Source: Candidatus Enterousia scatequi
GTDB taxonomy: Bacteria > Pseudomonadota > Alphaproteobacteria > Rs-D84
Assembly: GCA_018064405.1 (NCBI GenBank)
Contig: JAGHVG010000019.1
Coordinates: 1-33,951 of the forward strand
DNA length: 33,951 bases
Reading direction: 5' to 3'
Positions 8,113 to 16,273 of this stretch are shown in pieces. How positions within the stretch are numbered: position 1 is the first letter of the stretch; each line of letters opens with the position of its first letter. The notes below the pieces were generated by a model that searched no databases, was not told the DNA's origin, and saw only the letters and a list, made by a program, of their open reading frames with translations. The translations under genes were made by a program, and so were the position numbers.

Positions 8113-8883
8113 ATGAAAATTCTGACACTAAACATCAATTCAATTCGCGCCCACGTGGAAAGTTTCCTGCAAATTTTGCGCAGCGGTGAATACGACACCA
8201 TCATGGTTCAGGAATTAAAAGTAGAAAATGCATCTTTTCCATATAATTTGTTTGACGAATATGGATATAGCATCAAGGTATTTGGTCAAAAATCTTGGAA
8301 CGGGGTTGCTATTTTTTCAAAAAACTCTATTGAAGATGTTGTCTGCGGAATTCCCGGATATACCGATATTAACGCACGTTTTATGGAATGTGTAATTGAC
8401 GGCAGGATTCGTCTTATAAATGTTTATATGCCAAATGGCGAAAGTATAGATTCACCTAAATTCCCATATAAATTGGAATGGATGCGTGCATTTACAAACT
8501 ATATAGCACAATATTTAAATTCCGAAGAATCTGTCATTATCGGTGGTGATTTTAATATTGCAATAAATGACAACGATATATGGAAACCACAAAATTATAT
8601 TGGTTCATCTATATCGGCACCTGCTGCGCGTGAAATAATGCAATCATGGCTGGATGCCGGCTGGACTGATACATGGCGATTGTTGCATCCCGATGACATA
8701 GATTATACATGGTATGGTTATCGTGGTGGTGATACCGTTGGTAAAAAGCAAGGATTGCGTTTGGATTATTTTTTGTGTAATAAAAACGCAATAAAAATTG
8801 TCAAAAATTGCGAGATTGATATTTCACCACGTCTGGCACCCAAACCCACAGATCATTGTGGCTTAGTCATTACGACGCGCTAA
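8113..8883 (+). CDS. xth: Exodeoxyribonuclease III (AP endonuclease)
   Basis: 256 residues, normal for the ExoIII/APE family. It cleaves DNA 5' of abasic sites and has 3'-5' exonuclease activity in base-excision repair. Catalytic signatures are visible: LNINSIRA (Asn), MVQELK (metal-binding Glu), GGDFNIA (Asp and Asn), LRLDYFL and the C-terminal TDHCGL (Asp-His pair). No clear Shine-Dalgarno sequence precedes the ATG. Its last 21 bases overlap the 3' end of the convergent addB gene, so the two coding regions share sequence on opposite strands. Confidence 0.95.
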   Translation: MKILTLNINSIRAHVESFLQILRSGEYDTIMVQELKVENASFPYNLFDEYGYSIKVFGQKSWNGVAIFSKNSIEDVVCGIPGYTDINARFMECVIDGRIRLINVYMPNGESIDSPKFPYKLEWMRAFTNYIAQYLNSEESVIIGGDFNIAINDNDIWKPQNYIGSSISAPAAREIMQSWLDAGWTDTWRLLHPDDIDYTWYGYRGGDTVGKKQGLRLDYFLCNKNAIKIVKNCEIDISPRLAPKPTDHCGLVITTR

Positions 8884-11358
8884 ATCATCATACATTTTAT
8901 ATTTCGGTTCATTATTTTCATAATATTCATACGGCACCTGCCCTGCCGAATACATATTGAATAATTGTGTTGTTTTTTCTATCGCTGCATCAATCATGGA
9001 TTTTGTTGTAACCGCATCATATTCTATAGGTTTAACATTATTATTTTGCAGTTGTAAAAATAACATAACTGGCGTTTTACTTTTGTTCGTATGTTTAATA
9101 TTAAATCCACCTGATTGCAGTATAAATGCTTCCAATGGCAGTTGTGGCATATTACCATCCAATAATTGCGTGCGATTAGGGGCGGCACCTGTCTTGATAT
9201 CCAAAACGCCACCATCCCAAACCCTATCGGCACGTGCACGAACATTACGCCCAGCAATTTTAACCGCACCGGCAATTTCTGGAACACTGTTTTGCAGCAG
9301 TTCTGCTTGTGATGCTAATAATTGTGCAATTTCAACGAATCGCTTGTGCCAAAAACGATATACCACATGATTTGTTCCCAATATTTCACGCGCCCCAGAA
9401 TCCATCTGACGAACCAAATCTGCAACATCAAATGTTTTAGATTTTTCAATTACTGAATGCACTAAATTTCCAAACGCACGTGCATCTGGCAATGCCCAAT
9501 AATCATCCTTTGGTTTCAATCGCAAAATATGACGAACATAAAACGCATACGGATTATGTATTAATAATTCTAATTCTGTCACATAAACATCCGACCAATC
9601 CGCAGGCGGCACAGGCGATGAATAATCTAATTTTTTTTCCTCAACGATATCTAATCCCCTAACGTCAGATAAAATGTTATATGCCAATGAACGATCAAAA
9701 TTACCACCACGCGCAACCACACGTGACAAGAAACGCGATTCGGTTGTTTGCACCCCACCGGATGTTGCACTGCGCAACCAATACACTTCTGGACTACACG
9801 ACAGATTCATAAAGTCAAGCGCCATCAAAGATACTTTCTTATTTTTAGACGGCAACCCTATTTGTTCGGACACACCTGATGGCAACCAATTGTTTGCATA
9901 CCCATAAGACGGAAACATTCCTTCATTTAACCCCGTCAGAATAACAACATCTGCTGTTTGCATACGTGCCTCTATCGTGCCCAGAACCACAACACGCGCA
10001 TCATCAATTGGGTTTTCACGCACAGACACCCCAGACAGTGCATCATATATAAACACCCTTACATCCGCCAATTTTAAAACAACGCTATACTTACTTAAAA
10101 CATCAGACAGGTCTTTTATTGCCTGCCACACAACCATAGAATCTTTGTCATCAACCAAAAACGTTGGGCAAAACGCATCATACTCTGTTTTTACCAATTC
10201 AGATATTGTATCAAACAGATTATATTTATTCTTTGCATATATGGAATCAAACCTATCATTATGCGTATCAATAAAACCATCCAACATATTTAACATGGCG
10301 CGGCCTGCCGCCACCCGTGTTGCAGGAATGCCTGCCGAAAAATCCGCTATAATATTTCTATGTGAAAATTCTGATGCGATACGCTGATTCGCTGCCGCAT
10401 CAGGTGTAATTATCATCACTGTTTTATGTTCCGACAATGCCTTGGCCGTTATATCTGCAACGGATGCTGCCTCTTCTGCTTCGCCAAAACAGGATACCAA
10501 ATGACAATGCGAAATATCACATTGTGGCACAGGATTTATTGTATTGTTTCCAAACGCGAAATTAAAAAATTCTATAGCAGATGGTCCAACATCAATTTTA
10601 TTTATATCACGCACATCAACGCCTATACGCATTAAAAACTGGTACTCAGCATTATACGGATTGGTATTTAACACAAAATCATCTGTATCCCCAGATATCA
10701 TTCCAGACAATATTATGCGACCATTTTCTGCATTTGCGATATGTGCCATTAAATCCGCAGTAACTGGAACACTGGCGGTTGATCCGCAAACAACGACCAA
10801 ATCATATTGGGATATTTTATCAATCCAATCTAAAATACAGGCGTTTCTATGGCGTGTTTGTGTAACACGTCCCCCCAGCAACGTTGGCAACACAGATGTT
10901 AATATACACAACAAATCTGCCTTGGATTTAAAATGTTGTGCATATTTATCATCAACCAACGAATTCCAATCTATTTTTTCTGGGGCTATTCCTTCGTTTT
11001 CCATATAATCAGCCATATTCACAAAATCGTGTGCGATTGGTAATGCTAATGATATATTTTTAATATTCGGATCTGCAGCTAATAATTTGGCAAGCAACAT
11101 GACACGTTCATTTGTCGTAACAACATTATCATCATCTGTACTATCTGCCCCTTCACCCAGTGCCACCATACGCGGCAAAACAAGTGCCCCACCATTTTTT
11201 GCGACCAGCATTTTTTCAGCTGCACGCACAGCCCTGCGCGACGGCAGAAAAATTAACACCTTGGACAAATCAACTGATTCAGAACGTAATAAAATCCATA
11301 ACGCATCCAACATACGTGCAGGATTAGTTGCATAAAAAATACGATTATTTGATACCAA
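8863..11358 (-). CDS. addB: Double-strand break repair protein AddB
   Basis: 831 residues. AddB is the second subunit of the AddAB helicase-nuclease that resects double-strand breaks. The N-terminal half is an inactivated helicase-like region with FLPSRRAVRAAEKML but no Walker A motif, as is usual for the alphaproteobacterial type. The C-terminal nuclease domain has GNLVHSVIEKS, VLDIKTG (the D-x-K core) and PQLPLEAFIL. Cysteines of the iron-sulphur cluster known from Bacillus AddB are not apparent. It overlaps engB by 14 bases and converges on xth. The partner addA, often directly downstream in related bacteria, is not adjacent here. Confidence 0.9.
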   Translation of the reverse strand: MVSNNRIFYATNPARMLDALWILLRSESVDLSKVLIFLPSRRAVRAAEKMLVAKNGGALVLPRMVALGEGADSTDDDNVVTTNERVMLLAKLLAADPNIKNISLALPIAHDFVNMADYMENEGIAPEKIDWNSLVDDKYAQHFKSKADLLCILTSVLPTLLGGRVTQTRHRNACILDWIDKISQYDLVVVCGSTASVPVTADLMAHIANAENGRIILSGMISGDTDDFVLNTNPYNAEYQFLMRIGVDVRDINKIDVGPSAIEFFNFAFGNNTINPVPQCDISHCHLVSCFGEAEEAASVADITAKALSEHKTVMIITPDAAANQRIASEFSHRNIIADFSAGIPATRVAAGRAMLNMLDGFIDTHNDRFDSIYAKNKYNLFDTISELVKTEYDAFCPTFLVDDKDSMVVWQAIKDLSDVLSKYSVVLKLADVRVFIYDALSGVSVRENPIDDARVVVLGTIEARMQTADVVILTGLNEGMFPSYGYANNWLPSGVSEQIGLPSKNKKVSLMALDFMNLSCSPEVYWLRSATSGGVQTTESRFLSRVVARGGNFDRSLAYNILSDVRGLDIVEEKKLDYSSPVPPADWSDVYVTELELLIHNPYAFYVRHILRLKPKDDYWALPDARAFGNLVHSVIEKSKTFDVADLVRQMDSGAREILGTNHVVYRFWHKRFVEIAQLLASQAELLQNSVPEIAGAVKIAGRNVRARADRVWDGGVLDIKTGAAPNRTQLLDGNMPQLPLEAFILQSGGFNIKHTNKSKTPVMLFLQLQNNNVKPIEYDAVTTKSMIDAAIEKTTQLFNMYSAGQVPYEYYENNEPKYKMYDDLARRND

Positions 11359-11899
11359 TTATATTCCTTATTGTATCAATGCCTGTTTTTTGTATCACTG
11401 ATGTTTCTATGATATCTGGGACCATTGCACCATGATCCTTATGTGATAAAGACATCTGATTTTCTTCACGAATACGTTTATCTTTTTTGGTATAAATTAT
11501 TTGATACAAAATTCCGCACTTATCACAAAACGACATCAATTCTAAATCAGAATCCTTGGGTCCAACACGCGAATCAATCAATATAAACAAACGTTTTAAT
11601 TGGGTTCTATACGTTAAATATTCTTGCAAACGACACAACCATACGTCTGCTTCTGAACGCGAAACACGCGCATATCCATATCCCGGCAAATCAACCAACA
11701 TTACTCTATCGCCAACATTAAACAAATTCAATTGCTGTGTTCGTCCCGGTGTGTTTGATGTCCGCGCAACATTTTCCCCGACCACCGCATTTATTAGCGA
11801 TGATTTACCAACATTACTACGCCCGATAAATGCATATTCAGGAAACGCTGTATTCGGTAACGATTTAACCGTATCAAAGGATCCAACAAAACGTATCAT
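11345..11899 (-). CDS. engB: Ribosome biogenesis / division GTPase EngB (YihA/YsxC)
   Basis: 184 residues, typical. EngB is an essential TRAFAC GTPase acting in large ribosomal subunit assembly. The P-loop is GRSNVGKSS, switch motifs are NTPGRTQ and DLPGYGYA, and the G4 region is YTKKDK. Its ATG overlaps the stop of rsmI by four bases and its end overlaps addB, so the order rsmI-engB-addB forms a tightly coupled operon. Confidence 0.96.
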   Translation of the reverse strand: MIRFVGSFDTVKSLPNTAFPEYAFIGRSNVGKSSLINAVVGENVARTSNTPGRTQQLNLFNVGDRVMLVDLPGYGYARVSRSEADVWLCRLQEYLTYRTQLKRLFILIDSRVGPKDSDLELMSFCDKCGILYQIIYTKKDKRIREENQMSLSHKDHGAMVPDIIETSVIQKTGIDTIRNIIGIK

Positions 11900-12687
11900 T
11901 TATTTGCCTTTACTAATCTTTTATATGCTTCTTTTTTTGAAATTCCTGTTCGTTCTGCCAGATGTGCTGCCGCATCCTTGGTTGATTCTGCAACGATATC
12001 ATTAACAATACTGCTGATTTCATCATCTGACATTTTATGTTCAGGCGCAGGCGCAACGACAATAACTATTTCACCACGTGGGGCATCTATACGCATTAAA
12101 TCTGCGGGATATCCAACAATCACATCTTCATGAATTTTTGTAATTTCACGAACAATAGCGATTTTGCGTTCAGGCATAATACGTGCCATTGATGCAATCG
12201 TATTCATAATTCTGTTTGGGCTTTCATAATAAATTATTGTATGACGTATTTTATTATCATCATGCAGTTTTTTTTCATCTACGAATCCACAAAATGTAAA
12301 TCTATCCGTTGGGAACCCAGATAACACCAACGCAGAAATCGCCGCCGTTGGCCCCGGCACCATAAATATCGGAAGTCCTTCATCACGCGCAGCACGCACA
12401 ATACGAAAACCCGGATCACTAACCCCCGGCATTCCCGCATCTGAAACAAACGCAACCGCCTTGCCAGATGCAACATCGTTCAGCAACCTGGGGATAACAT
12501 CACGTTCATTGTGTTCATGACATGATACCCTGGGTGTTTTTATATCAAAATGTGATGCAATTTTGGCAAAAACACGTGTATCTTCACATGCAATCAAGTC
12601 AGCATTTTTTAGCGTATCTATTGCGCGTGGCGACAAATCAGATAAATTTCCAATTGGTGTTCCAACAATATAAAGCCCCGTTTGCAT
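11896..12687 (-). CDS. rsmI: 16S rRNA (cytidine1402-2'-O)-methyltransferase RsmI
   Basis: 263 residues. It methylates the ribose of C1402 in the decoding centre of 16S rRNA, using SAM. Family marks are GLYIVGTPIGNLSDLSPRA at the N-terminus, ACEDTR, the FVSDAGMPGVSDPG block, VPGPTAAISAL and YESPNRI. The C-terminal tail GISKKEAYKRLV is also typical. An AAAAGGA ribosome binding site precedes the start. It is divergent from the LpoA-like lipoprotein gene, a neighbourhood commonly kept in Proteobacteria, although yraN, often nearby, is absent here. Confidence 0.97.
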   Translation of the reverse strand: MQTGLYIVGTPIGNLSDLSPRAIDTLKNADLIACEDTRVFAKIASHFDIKTPRVSCHEHNERDVIPRLLNDVASGKAVAFVSDAGMPGVSDPGFRIVRAARDEGLPIFMVPGPTAAISALVLSGFPTDRFTFCGFVDEKKLHDDNKIRHTIIYYESPNRIMNTIASMARIMPERKIAIVREITKIHEDVIVGYPADLMRIDAPRGEIVIVVAPAPEHKMSDDEISSIVNDIVAESTKDAAAHLAERTGISKKEAYKRLVKANK

Positions 12688-12710
12688 TTTTAATCCTTTT
12701 ATAGTAAAAT
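12682..12710 (+). promoter_or_regulatory. Putative promoter of the LpoA-like operon
   Basis: TTGCAT (12682-12687, overlapping the rsmI start codon on the other strand), a 17-base spacer and TAAAAT (12705-12710). The predicted start site is only about 7 bases before the ATG at 12724, leaving almost no leader and no visible ribosome binding site. Confidence 0.5.
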
Positions 12711-12723
12711 GATACAGAAATAA

Positions 12724-14322
12724 ATGGATTTTTCAATGCTTATCAAAAATTTTTTTAGATTTGGTTTAATTGCAATATTACTGGCTGGATGTGGTGGCGT
12801 GGTAAAAACATCCCCATGGGACATTGAATACGACCCTGGTTTGGTTTCCACCCCAACCCAGTTGGAATACGGTACAAATTCTGGATACGGAATTGATATG
12901 AGCGGCACACACAATATCGCCGTTTTATTACCATTGACGGGGGACAACGCACAAATTGGTCGCGGAATACAAAATTCTATTGCACTGGCATTGTTCCAAA
13001 CCCAACCAAACGGATTAAACGTTCACTTTTACGACACATCACGCGATGCATCCGGTGCAATCACCAGTGCACTTTCCGCATCCCCTGAAATAATTATCGG
13101 ACCTATATTTTCCAGTAACGCCGCATTATTACGTTCGCAAAAACCTGATAATATTCCTGCCCTAACATTTACATCTGATGCAGGTGCGGTTGGTTCGGGC
13201 GTTATCAGCATGGCATTGATGCCTATGAATTCTGTTGAGGCAATAATTGACGAAATGTCATCTGACAAAGTCAAAAAATTTATAATTGTTGCCCCTGATG
13301 ATATCAGCGGTCACATATTAACGGCCAACGCCCAGAATATTGCACAAACACAAAACATGGATATAACCGGCGTATTTTATTATGAGGCCGGAAATTCTGA
13401 ATTAATAAAATCGTTGATGGAAACAGCATCCATGGCCAAGGATCGCACTGCTGCAAACAACAAAGCGCGTGAAATATTATCAGATATAATAACAAACGAA
13501 ACATTATCTGGTGCTGAACGCACCTCCATCGCCAGACAGATAAATGAATTATCCAAGGTTGAAACCATTGGTTCCCTGCCCTATGACGCGGTATTATTCC
13601 TTGGTGGTGGTGAAGACACCAAGGAACTGGCATCATTTCTGCGGTATTATGGTGCCGATTCACACAGTGTTCATTTTTATGGCACAGCCCAATGGGATGA
13701 CACCGACATCATTTCTGACTTTACGATGTCTGGTGCAAAATACGCGGCATTACCAGAATATAATCCCGATTTCATAGAATTATATAAAAACACATATGGC
13801 ACAACACCAACTAGATTAAATACGTTTGGATACGATGCAATCAAGATTGCGATGGGTATGCTTTATTCAACACAGTCCAATGGAACATACCTATTAAACC
13901 AAAGTGGTTTTTATGGCATAGCGGGTCTTATTCGTTTAAATGTGAACGGCACGAACGAACGTGGTCTGCGTATCATTCAGTTAAACGGAACCGACACTCC
14001 ACGTATAATAAAACAGTCCCCAACAAACTTTATTACCCCGATATATAATACCACAGAATATAAAACATCTGGTGCAGATGCGATGGAATTACAAACTCCT
14101 GGAATCAATCCGATGGACTATATTACAATTCCCGAACGCCTCAGATATAAATACAAACCAAAAACATATGGCACGACACAATCAAGTCCGGTGCAAACAA
14201 TGTCTGTGATAACTACGGTTCAATCTGATACTGGCGATGCGATCAAGGAATCTGGGTTTAAACCAATAAAACACGAATCAATCAAACAAACATATATAGA
14301 TAGCGTTGAAATAGAAGGATAA
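12724..14322 (+). CDS. LpoA/LppC-like lipoprotein, penicillin-binding protein activator family
   Basis: 532 residues. The N-terminus is a lipoprotein signal with lipobox LLAGC, so the protein should be anchored to a membrane on the periplasmic side. The rest resembles a type 1 periplasmic-binding fold: NIAVLLPLTGDNAQIGRGIQ at the start, IIGPIFSSN, LTFTSDAGAV, KKFIIVAPDD, VLFLGGGED and the terminal LNTFGYDAIKIAMG. This matches the alphaproteobacterial branch of the LppC/LpoA family, which in enterobacteria activates a class A penicillin-binding protein. The position next to rsmI agrees. The C-terminal 100 residues are Thr/Ser-rich and probably flexible. Whether it activates a PBP here is inference. 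Confidence 0.85.
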   Translation: MDFSMLIKNFFRFGLIAILLAGCGGVVKTSPWDIEYDPGLVSTPTQLEYGTNSGYGIDMSGTHNIAVLLPLTGDNAQIGRGIQNSIALALFQTQPNGLNVHFYDTSRDASGAITSALSASPEIIIGPIFSSNAALLRSQKPDNIPALTFTSDAGAVGSGVISMALMPMNSVEAIIDEMSSDKVKKFIIVAPDDISGHILTANAQNIAQTQNMDITGVFYYEAGNSELIKSLMETASMAKDRTAANNKAREILSDIITNETLSGAERTSIARQINELSKVETIGSLPYDAVLFLGGGEDTKELASFLRYYGADSHSVHFYGTAQWDDTDIISDFTMSGAKYAALPEYNPDFIELYKNTYGTTPTRLNTFGYDAIKIAMGMLYSTQSNGTYLLNQSGFYGIAGLIRLNVNGTNERGLRIIQLNGTDTPRIIKQSPTNFITPIYNTTEYKTSGADAMELQTPGINPMDYITIPERLRYKYKPKTYGTTQSSPVQTMSVITTVQSDTGDAIKESGFKPIKHESIKQTYIDSVEIEG

Positions 14323-14344
14323 CGCAAAAACAGGGGGCAAAATT

Positions 14345-14707
14345 ATGGATTCTGCATCTTGGATATTTATTGGTATTATATTTATAATTATTGTATGTTC
14401 TGCTCTATACGCATACGGGACAAAACGCGAAATAAAAATCACCATCAAGGACAAAGGCACATTGACCTATGGTTATGTCAACGAAGGCAACGGACAAACC
14501 CGAACTGATTTTATGGTTTATACAAAAAACAACGAAAGTTTCAAAAACGTAAACTCTTTATGGTATTGGAAATGGCGGTCCACTGAATTACAGAACAAAA
14601 TACAGCAAGGCAAAACATATACAGCGGTTGTATATGGTTGGCGTATTGGTGGACTAAACGTATATCCAAACATTGTCAAAATAAAAGAAACAAAACATAA
14701 AAAATAA
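14345..14707 (+). CDS. Small membrane-anchored protein, unknown
   Basis: 120 residues: an N-terminal membrane segment (WIFIGIIFIIIVCSALYAYG) followed by a soluble beta-rich domain. The domain contains EIKITIKDKG, FMVYTKN, LWYWKWRS and GKTYTAVVYGWR, then YPNIVKI. The G-K-x-Y to G-W-R to P-N-I arrangement recalls small OB-like or beta-barrel domains in bacterial and phage hypothetical proteins, but I cannot name the family. An AGGGGGC ribosome binding site lies just upstream of the ATG. It lies between the LpoA-like gene and a secreted Cys protein and is probably co-transcribed with both. Confidence 0.7.
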   Translation: MDSASWIFIGIIFIIIVCSALYAYGTKREIKITIKDKGTLTYGYVNEGNGQTRTDFMVYTKNNESFKNVNSLWYWKWRSTELQNKIQQGKTYTAVVYGWRIGGLNVYPNIVKIKETKHKK

Positions 14708-14734
14708 ATGAACATATCAGCAACAGGAAACAAA

Positions 14735-15250
14735 ATGAAAAAAATATTTCTTTTACTGACAACAATCTATTGTAACTGTGCATTTGCTATAAATCTAGAT
14801 TCTGAAATTGGTCAAGATTTTATGCAATCTGCTATGATTGGGTGTGTTGATTCTGCCATAGAATCTGGTATTAGTTTGGGCACTGCATCAGATTATTGTA
14901 ACTGTGCAGTAACAAAAACCACAACAGAATTATCTTTTGAACAGGTATCAGAATATTATAAATATGGACGCGAAATAGAAAATATAATGAACAAAAACAT
15001 CATGGAATGCTTAAGCACATTACTTGATCAACCCGATTCCAAAGATGAAATAATTTCAGGCATAACAGAACAATGTGTAATTAGCGCTGTTAGCTCTGGG
15101 GCAAGAATTGGCTTAGCATCTGAATATTGTAAATGTGTATCCGAAAAAATGCTTAACGAACTAACATTAGAACAAATTACAGAATATTATAATAACGGTC
15201 GCGAAATTGAGAAATTTACCCAAGAATGTATGTGGATGCTATCGCAATAG
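14735..15250 (+). CDS. Secreted protein with duplicated Cys-rich repeat, unknown
   Basis: From the ATG at 14735 the protein is 171 residues. This start is preferred over the in-frame ATG at 14708 because it follows an AGGAAAC ribosome binding site and gives a clean signal peptide (MKKIFLLLTTIYCNCAFA). The mature part is two copies of a unit of about 60 residues: a Cys in a helix, then A-S-x-Y-C-x-C, then ELxxEQxxEYYxxGREIE and a final E-C. Each copy has a C-x-C pair plus flanking cysteines, suggesting disulphides or metal binding in the periplasm. No family name is recognised. Confidence 0.75.
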   Translation: MKKIFLLLTTIYCNCAFAINLDSEIGQDFMQSAMIGCVDSAIESGISLGTASDYCNCAVTKTTTELSFEQVSEYYKYGREIENIMNKNIMECLSTLLDQPDSKDEIISGITEQCVISAVSSGARIGLASEYCKCVSEKMLNELTLEQITEYYNNGREIEKFTQECMWMLSQ

Positions 15251-15357
15251 GACATTGTTCAGGGATCCCACCACCACTCAACTTATTTTATTTCAACAAC
15301 ATACAATTATTATATTTTTTGTGTGACTGAAAACACTTCAAACCGCATACACAAAAT

Positions 15358-15387
15358 AAAAAAAAGACCCATTCGGGTCATTTTTTA
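15358..15387 (-). terminator. Bidirectional intrinsic terminator downstream of tRNA-Tyr
   Basis: GACCC (15366-15370) pairs with GGGTC (15375-15379) across an ATTC loop. On the minus strand it is followed by eight T residues, ending the tRNA-Gly/tRNA-Tyr transcript. On the plus strand it is followed by ATTTTTTATTT and can also end the operon finishing at 15250. Between 15251 and 15357 I see no gene, only AT-rich sequence. Confidence 0.85.
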
Positions 15388-15390
15388 TTT

Positions 15391-15477
15391 TGGTGGGAGT
15401 GGAAGGAGTCGAACCTTCTCAAGCATAAGCTAACAGATTTACAGTCTGCCCCGGCTCTCCGACTCCGGCGCACGCCC
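15391..15477 (-). tRNA. tRNA-Tyr (GTA)
   Basis: On the minus strand the 87-base sequence folds as a class II tRNA with anticodon GTA in loop CTGTAAA, a long variable arm, T-loop TTCGACT and an encoded CCA. Oddities: the acceptor stem GGGCGTG / CACTCCC has a C-U mismatch at position 4-69, and position 8 reads C rather than the near-universal T. The anticodon and T arms pair normally. It lies 59 bases downstream of tRNA-Gly and is followed by a strong terminator. Confidence 0.9.
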
Positions 15478-15536
15478 AATCTTTTGATGTGAACGGTATA
15501 ATAAAAATCCCAACTAACCATCGCACACCTAAACCT

Positions 15537-15611
15537 TGGTGCGAGCAGCGGGAATCGAACCCGCATTTCAAGCTTGGAAGGCTTGCATTCTAGCCCTTGA
15601 ACTATGCTCGC
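15537..15611 (-). tRNA. tRNA-Gly (TCC)
   Basis: A 75-base cloverleaf on the minus strand with acceptor GCGAGCA / TGCTCGC, anticodon loop CTTCCAA (anticodon TCC), T-loop TTCGATT and encoded CCA. It is first in a two-tRNA transcript with tRNA-Tyr. Confidence 0.96.
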
Positions 15612-15631
15612 AACAAATTCAAAGTAGCCAA

Positions 15632-15659
15632 ATTATATAATATTTTTTGTTAAACGCAA
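15632..15659 (-). promoter_or_regulatory. Putative promoter of the tRNA-Gly/tRNA-Tyr unit
   Basis: Minus-strand TTGCGT (15654-15659), a 16-base spacer and consensus TATAAT (15632-15637), placed about 20 bases before the mature tRNA 5' end. It lies just beyond the stop of the upstream minus-strand gene. Confidence 0.6.
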
Positions 15660-15663
15660 GCAT

Positions 15664-16257
15664 TTATTCTTTGACAGGCACAACCAATGGCAAACATTCG
15701 TCCATTCCTTCTATACAACAGGCAAACTCCATATTGCCTATATCTTTAAACCGTTCCCCAGCGCAACAACCAAACTTATTTGGTTTTGTTTCGTCTGGGC
15801 ATAAACCATTTGCACGTAAATCGGCAATTCGTTGTTTTTCGGCGTCTGCCGCTGCCTGTTTTTCCTCGTCTGTTAATTCAGGTACAACAATATATTTAGC
15901 GCAATTTGCATCAAATTCCTGTTGCAATGTTTCCTTATTATCATCCGATGCATTATCTATATCAGATTGCAACTTGGTGCACTGTTCCGCAGAATATTCT
16001 TCTGTCACAACCGTATCTTCAACATTATTATTAATCGGCATCATATGTACAGTCGCAACGCGTGATGCCGCCCGCTTAGCACAAGATTTACGATATTGCA
16101 CCCTTAACGATACCAAATTTGCACTTTCCTCTTCTGACAAATCATCACGGGCGCTCAGTGCGTTTATTTCACCCTGCATATCAGAACAAGATATTTCATC
16201 CGCAAAACCTGCAAATGAAAACATACACAAAAAGAATATTAATAAAACCTTTTTCAT
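15664..16257 (-). CDS. Secreted Cys-containing protein, unknown
   Basis: About 197 residues from the ATG at 16257; an in-frame ATG at 16266 adds three residues (MAD). The shorter start begins directly with a signal peptide (MKKVLLIFFLCMFSFAGFA). The mature protein has helical, acidic segments with single Cys residues (SCSDMQGEI, KSCAKRA, EQCTKL, ANCAKY), an Ala/Glu-rich helix, and a C-terminal Cys cluster (LCPDE, GCCAGERF, FACCIEG, DECLPL). The cysteines suggest several disulphides in the periplasm. No family is recognised. It follows the anchored repeat protein by 16 bases on the same strand. Confidence 0.7.
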   Translation of the reverse strand: MKKVLLIFFLCMFSFAGFADEISCSDMQGEINALSARDDLSEEESANLVSLRVQYRKSCAKRAASRVATVHMMPINNNVEDTVVTEEYSAEQCTKLQSDIDNASDDNKETLQQEFDANCAKYIVVPELTDEEKQAAADAEKQRIADLRANGLCPDETKPNKFGCCAGERFKDIGNMEFACCIEGMDECLPLVVPVKE

Positions 16258-16273
16258 ATCTGCCATCCATTAT

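Noticed and set aside
10544..11008. Long antisense open frame within addB
   Set aside because: It is a shadow of addB codons on the other strand; no ribosome binding site or recognisable protein features.
14708..14734. ATG at 14708 as start of the secreted Cys-repeat protein
   Set aside because: It would add nine residues before an otherwise perfect signal peptide; the ATG at 14735 has the ribosome binding site.
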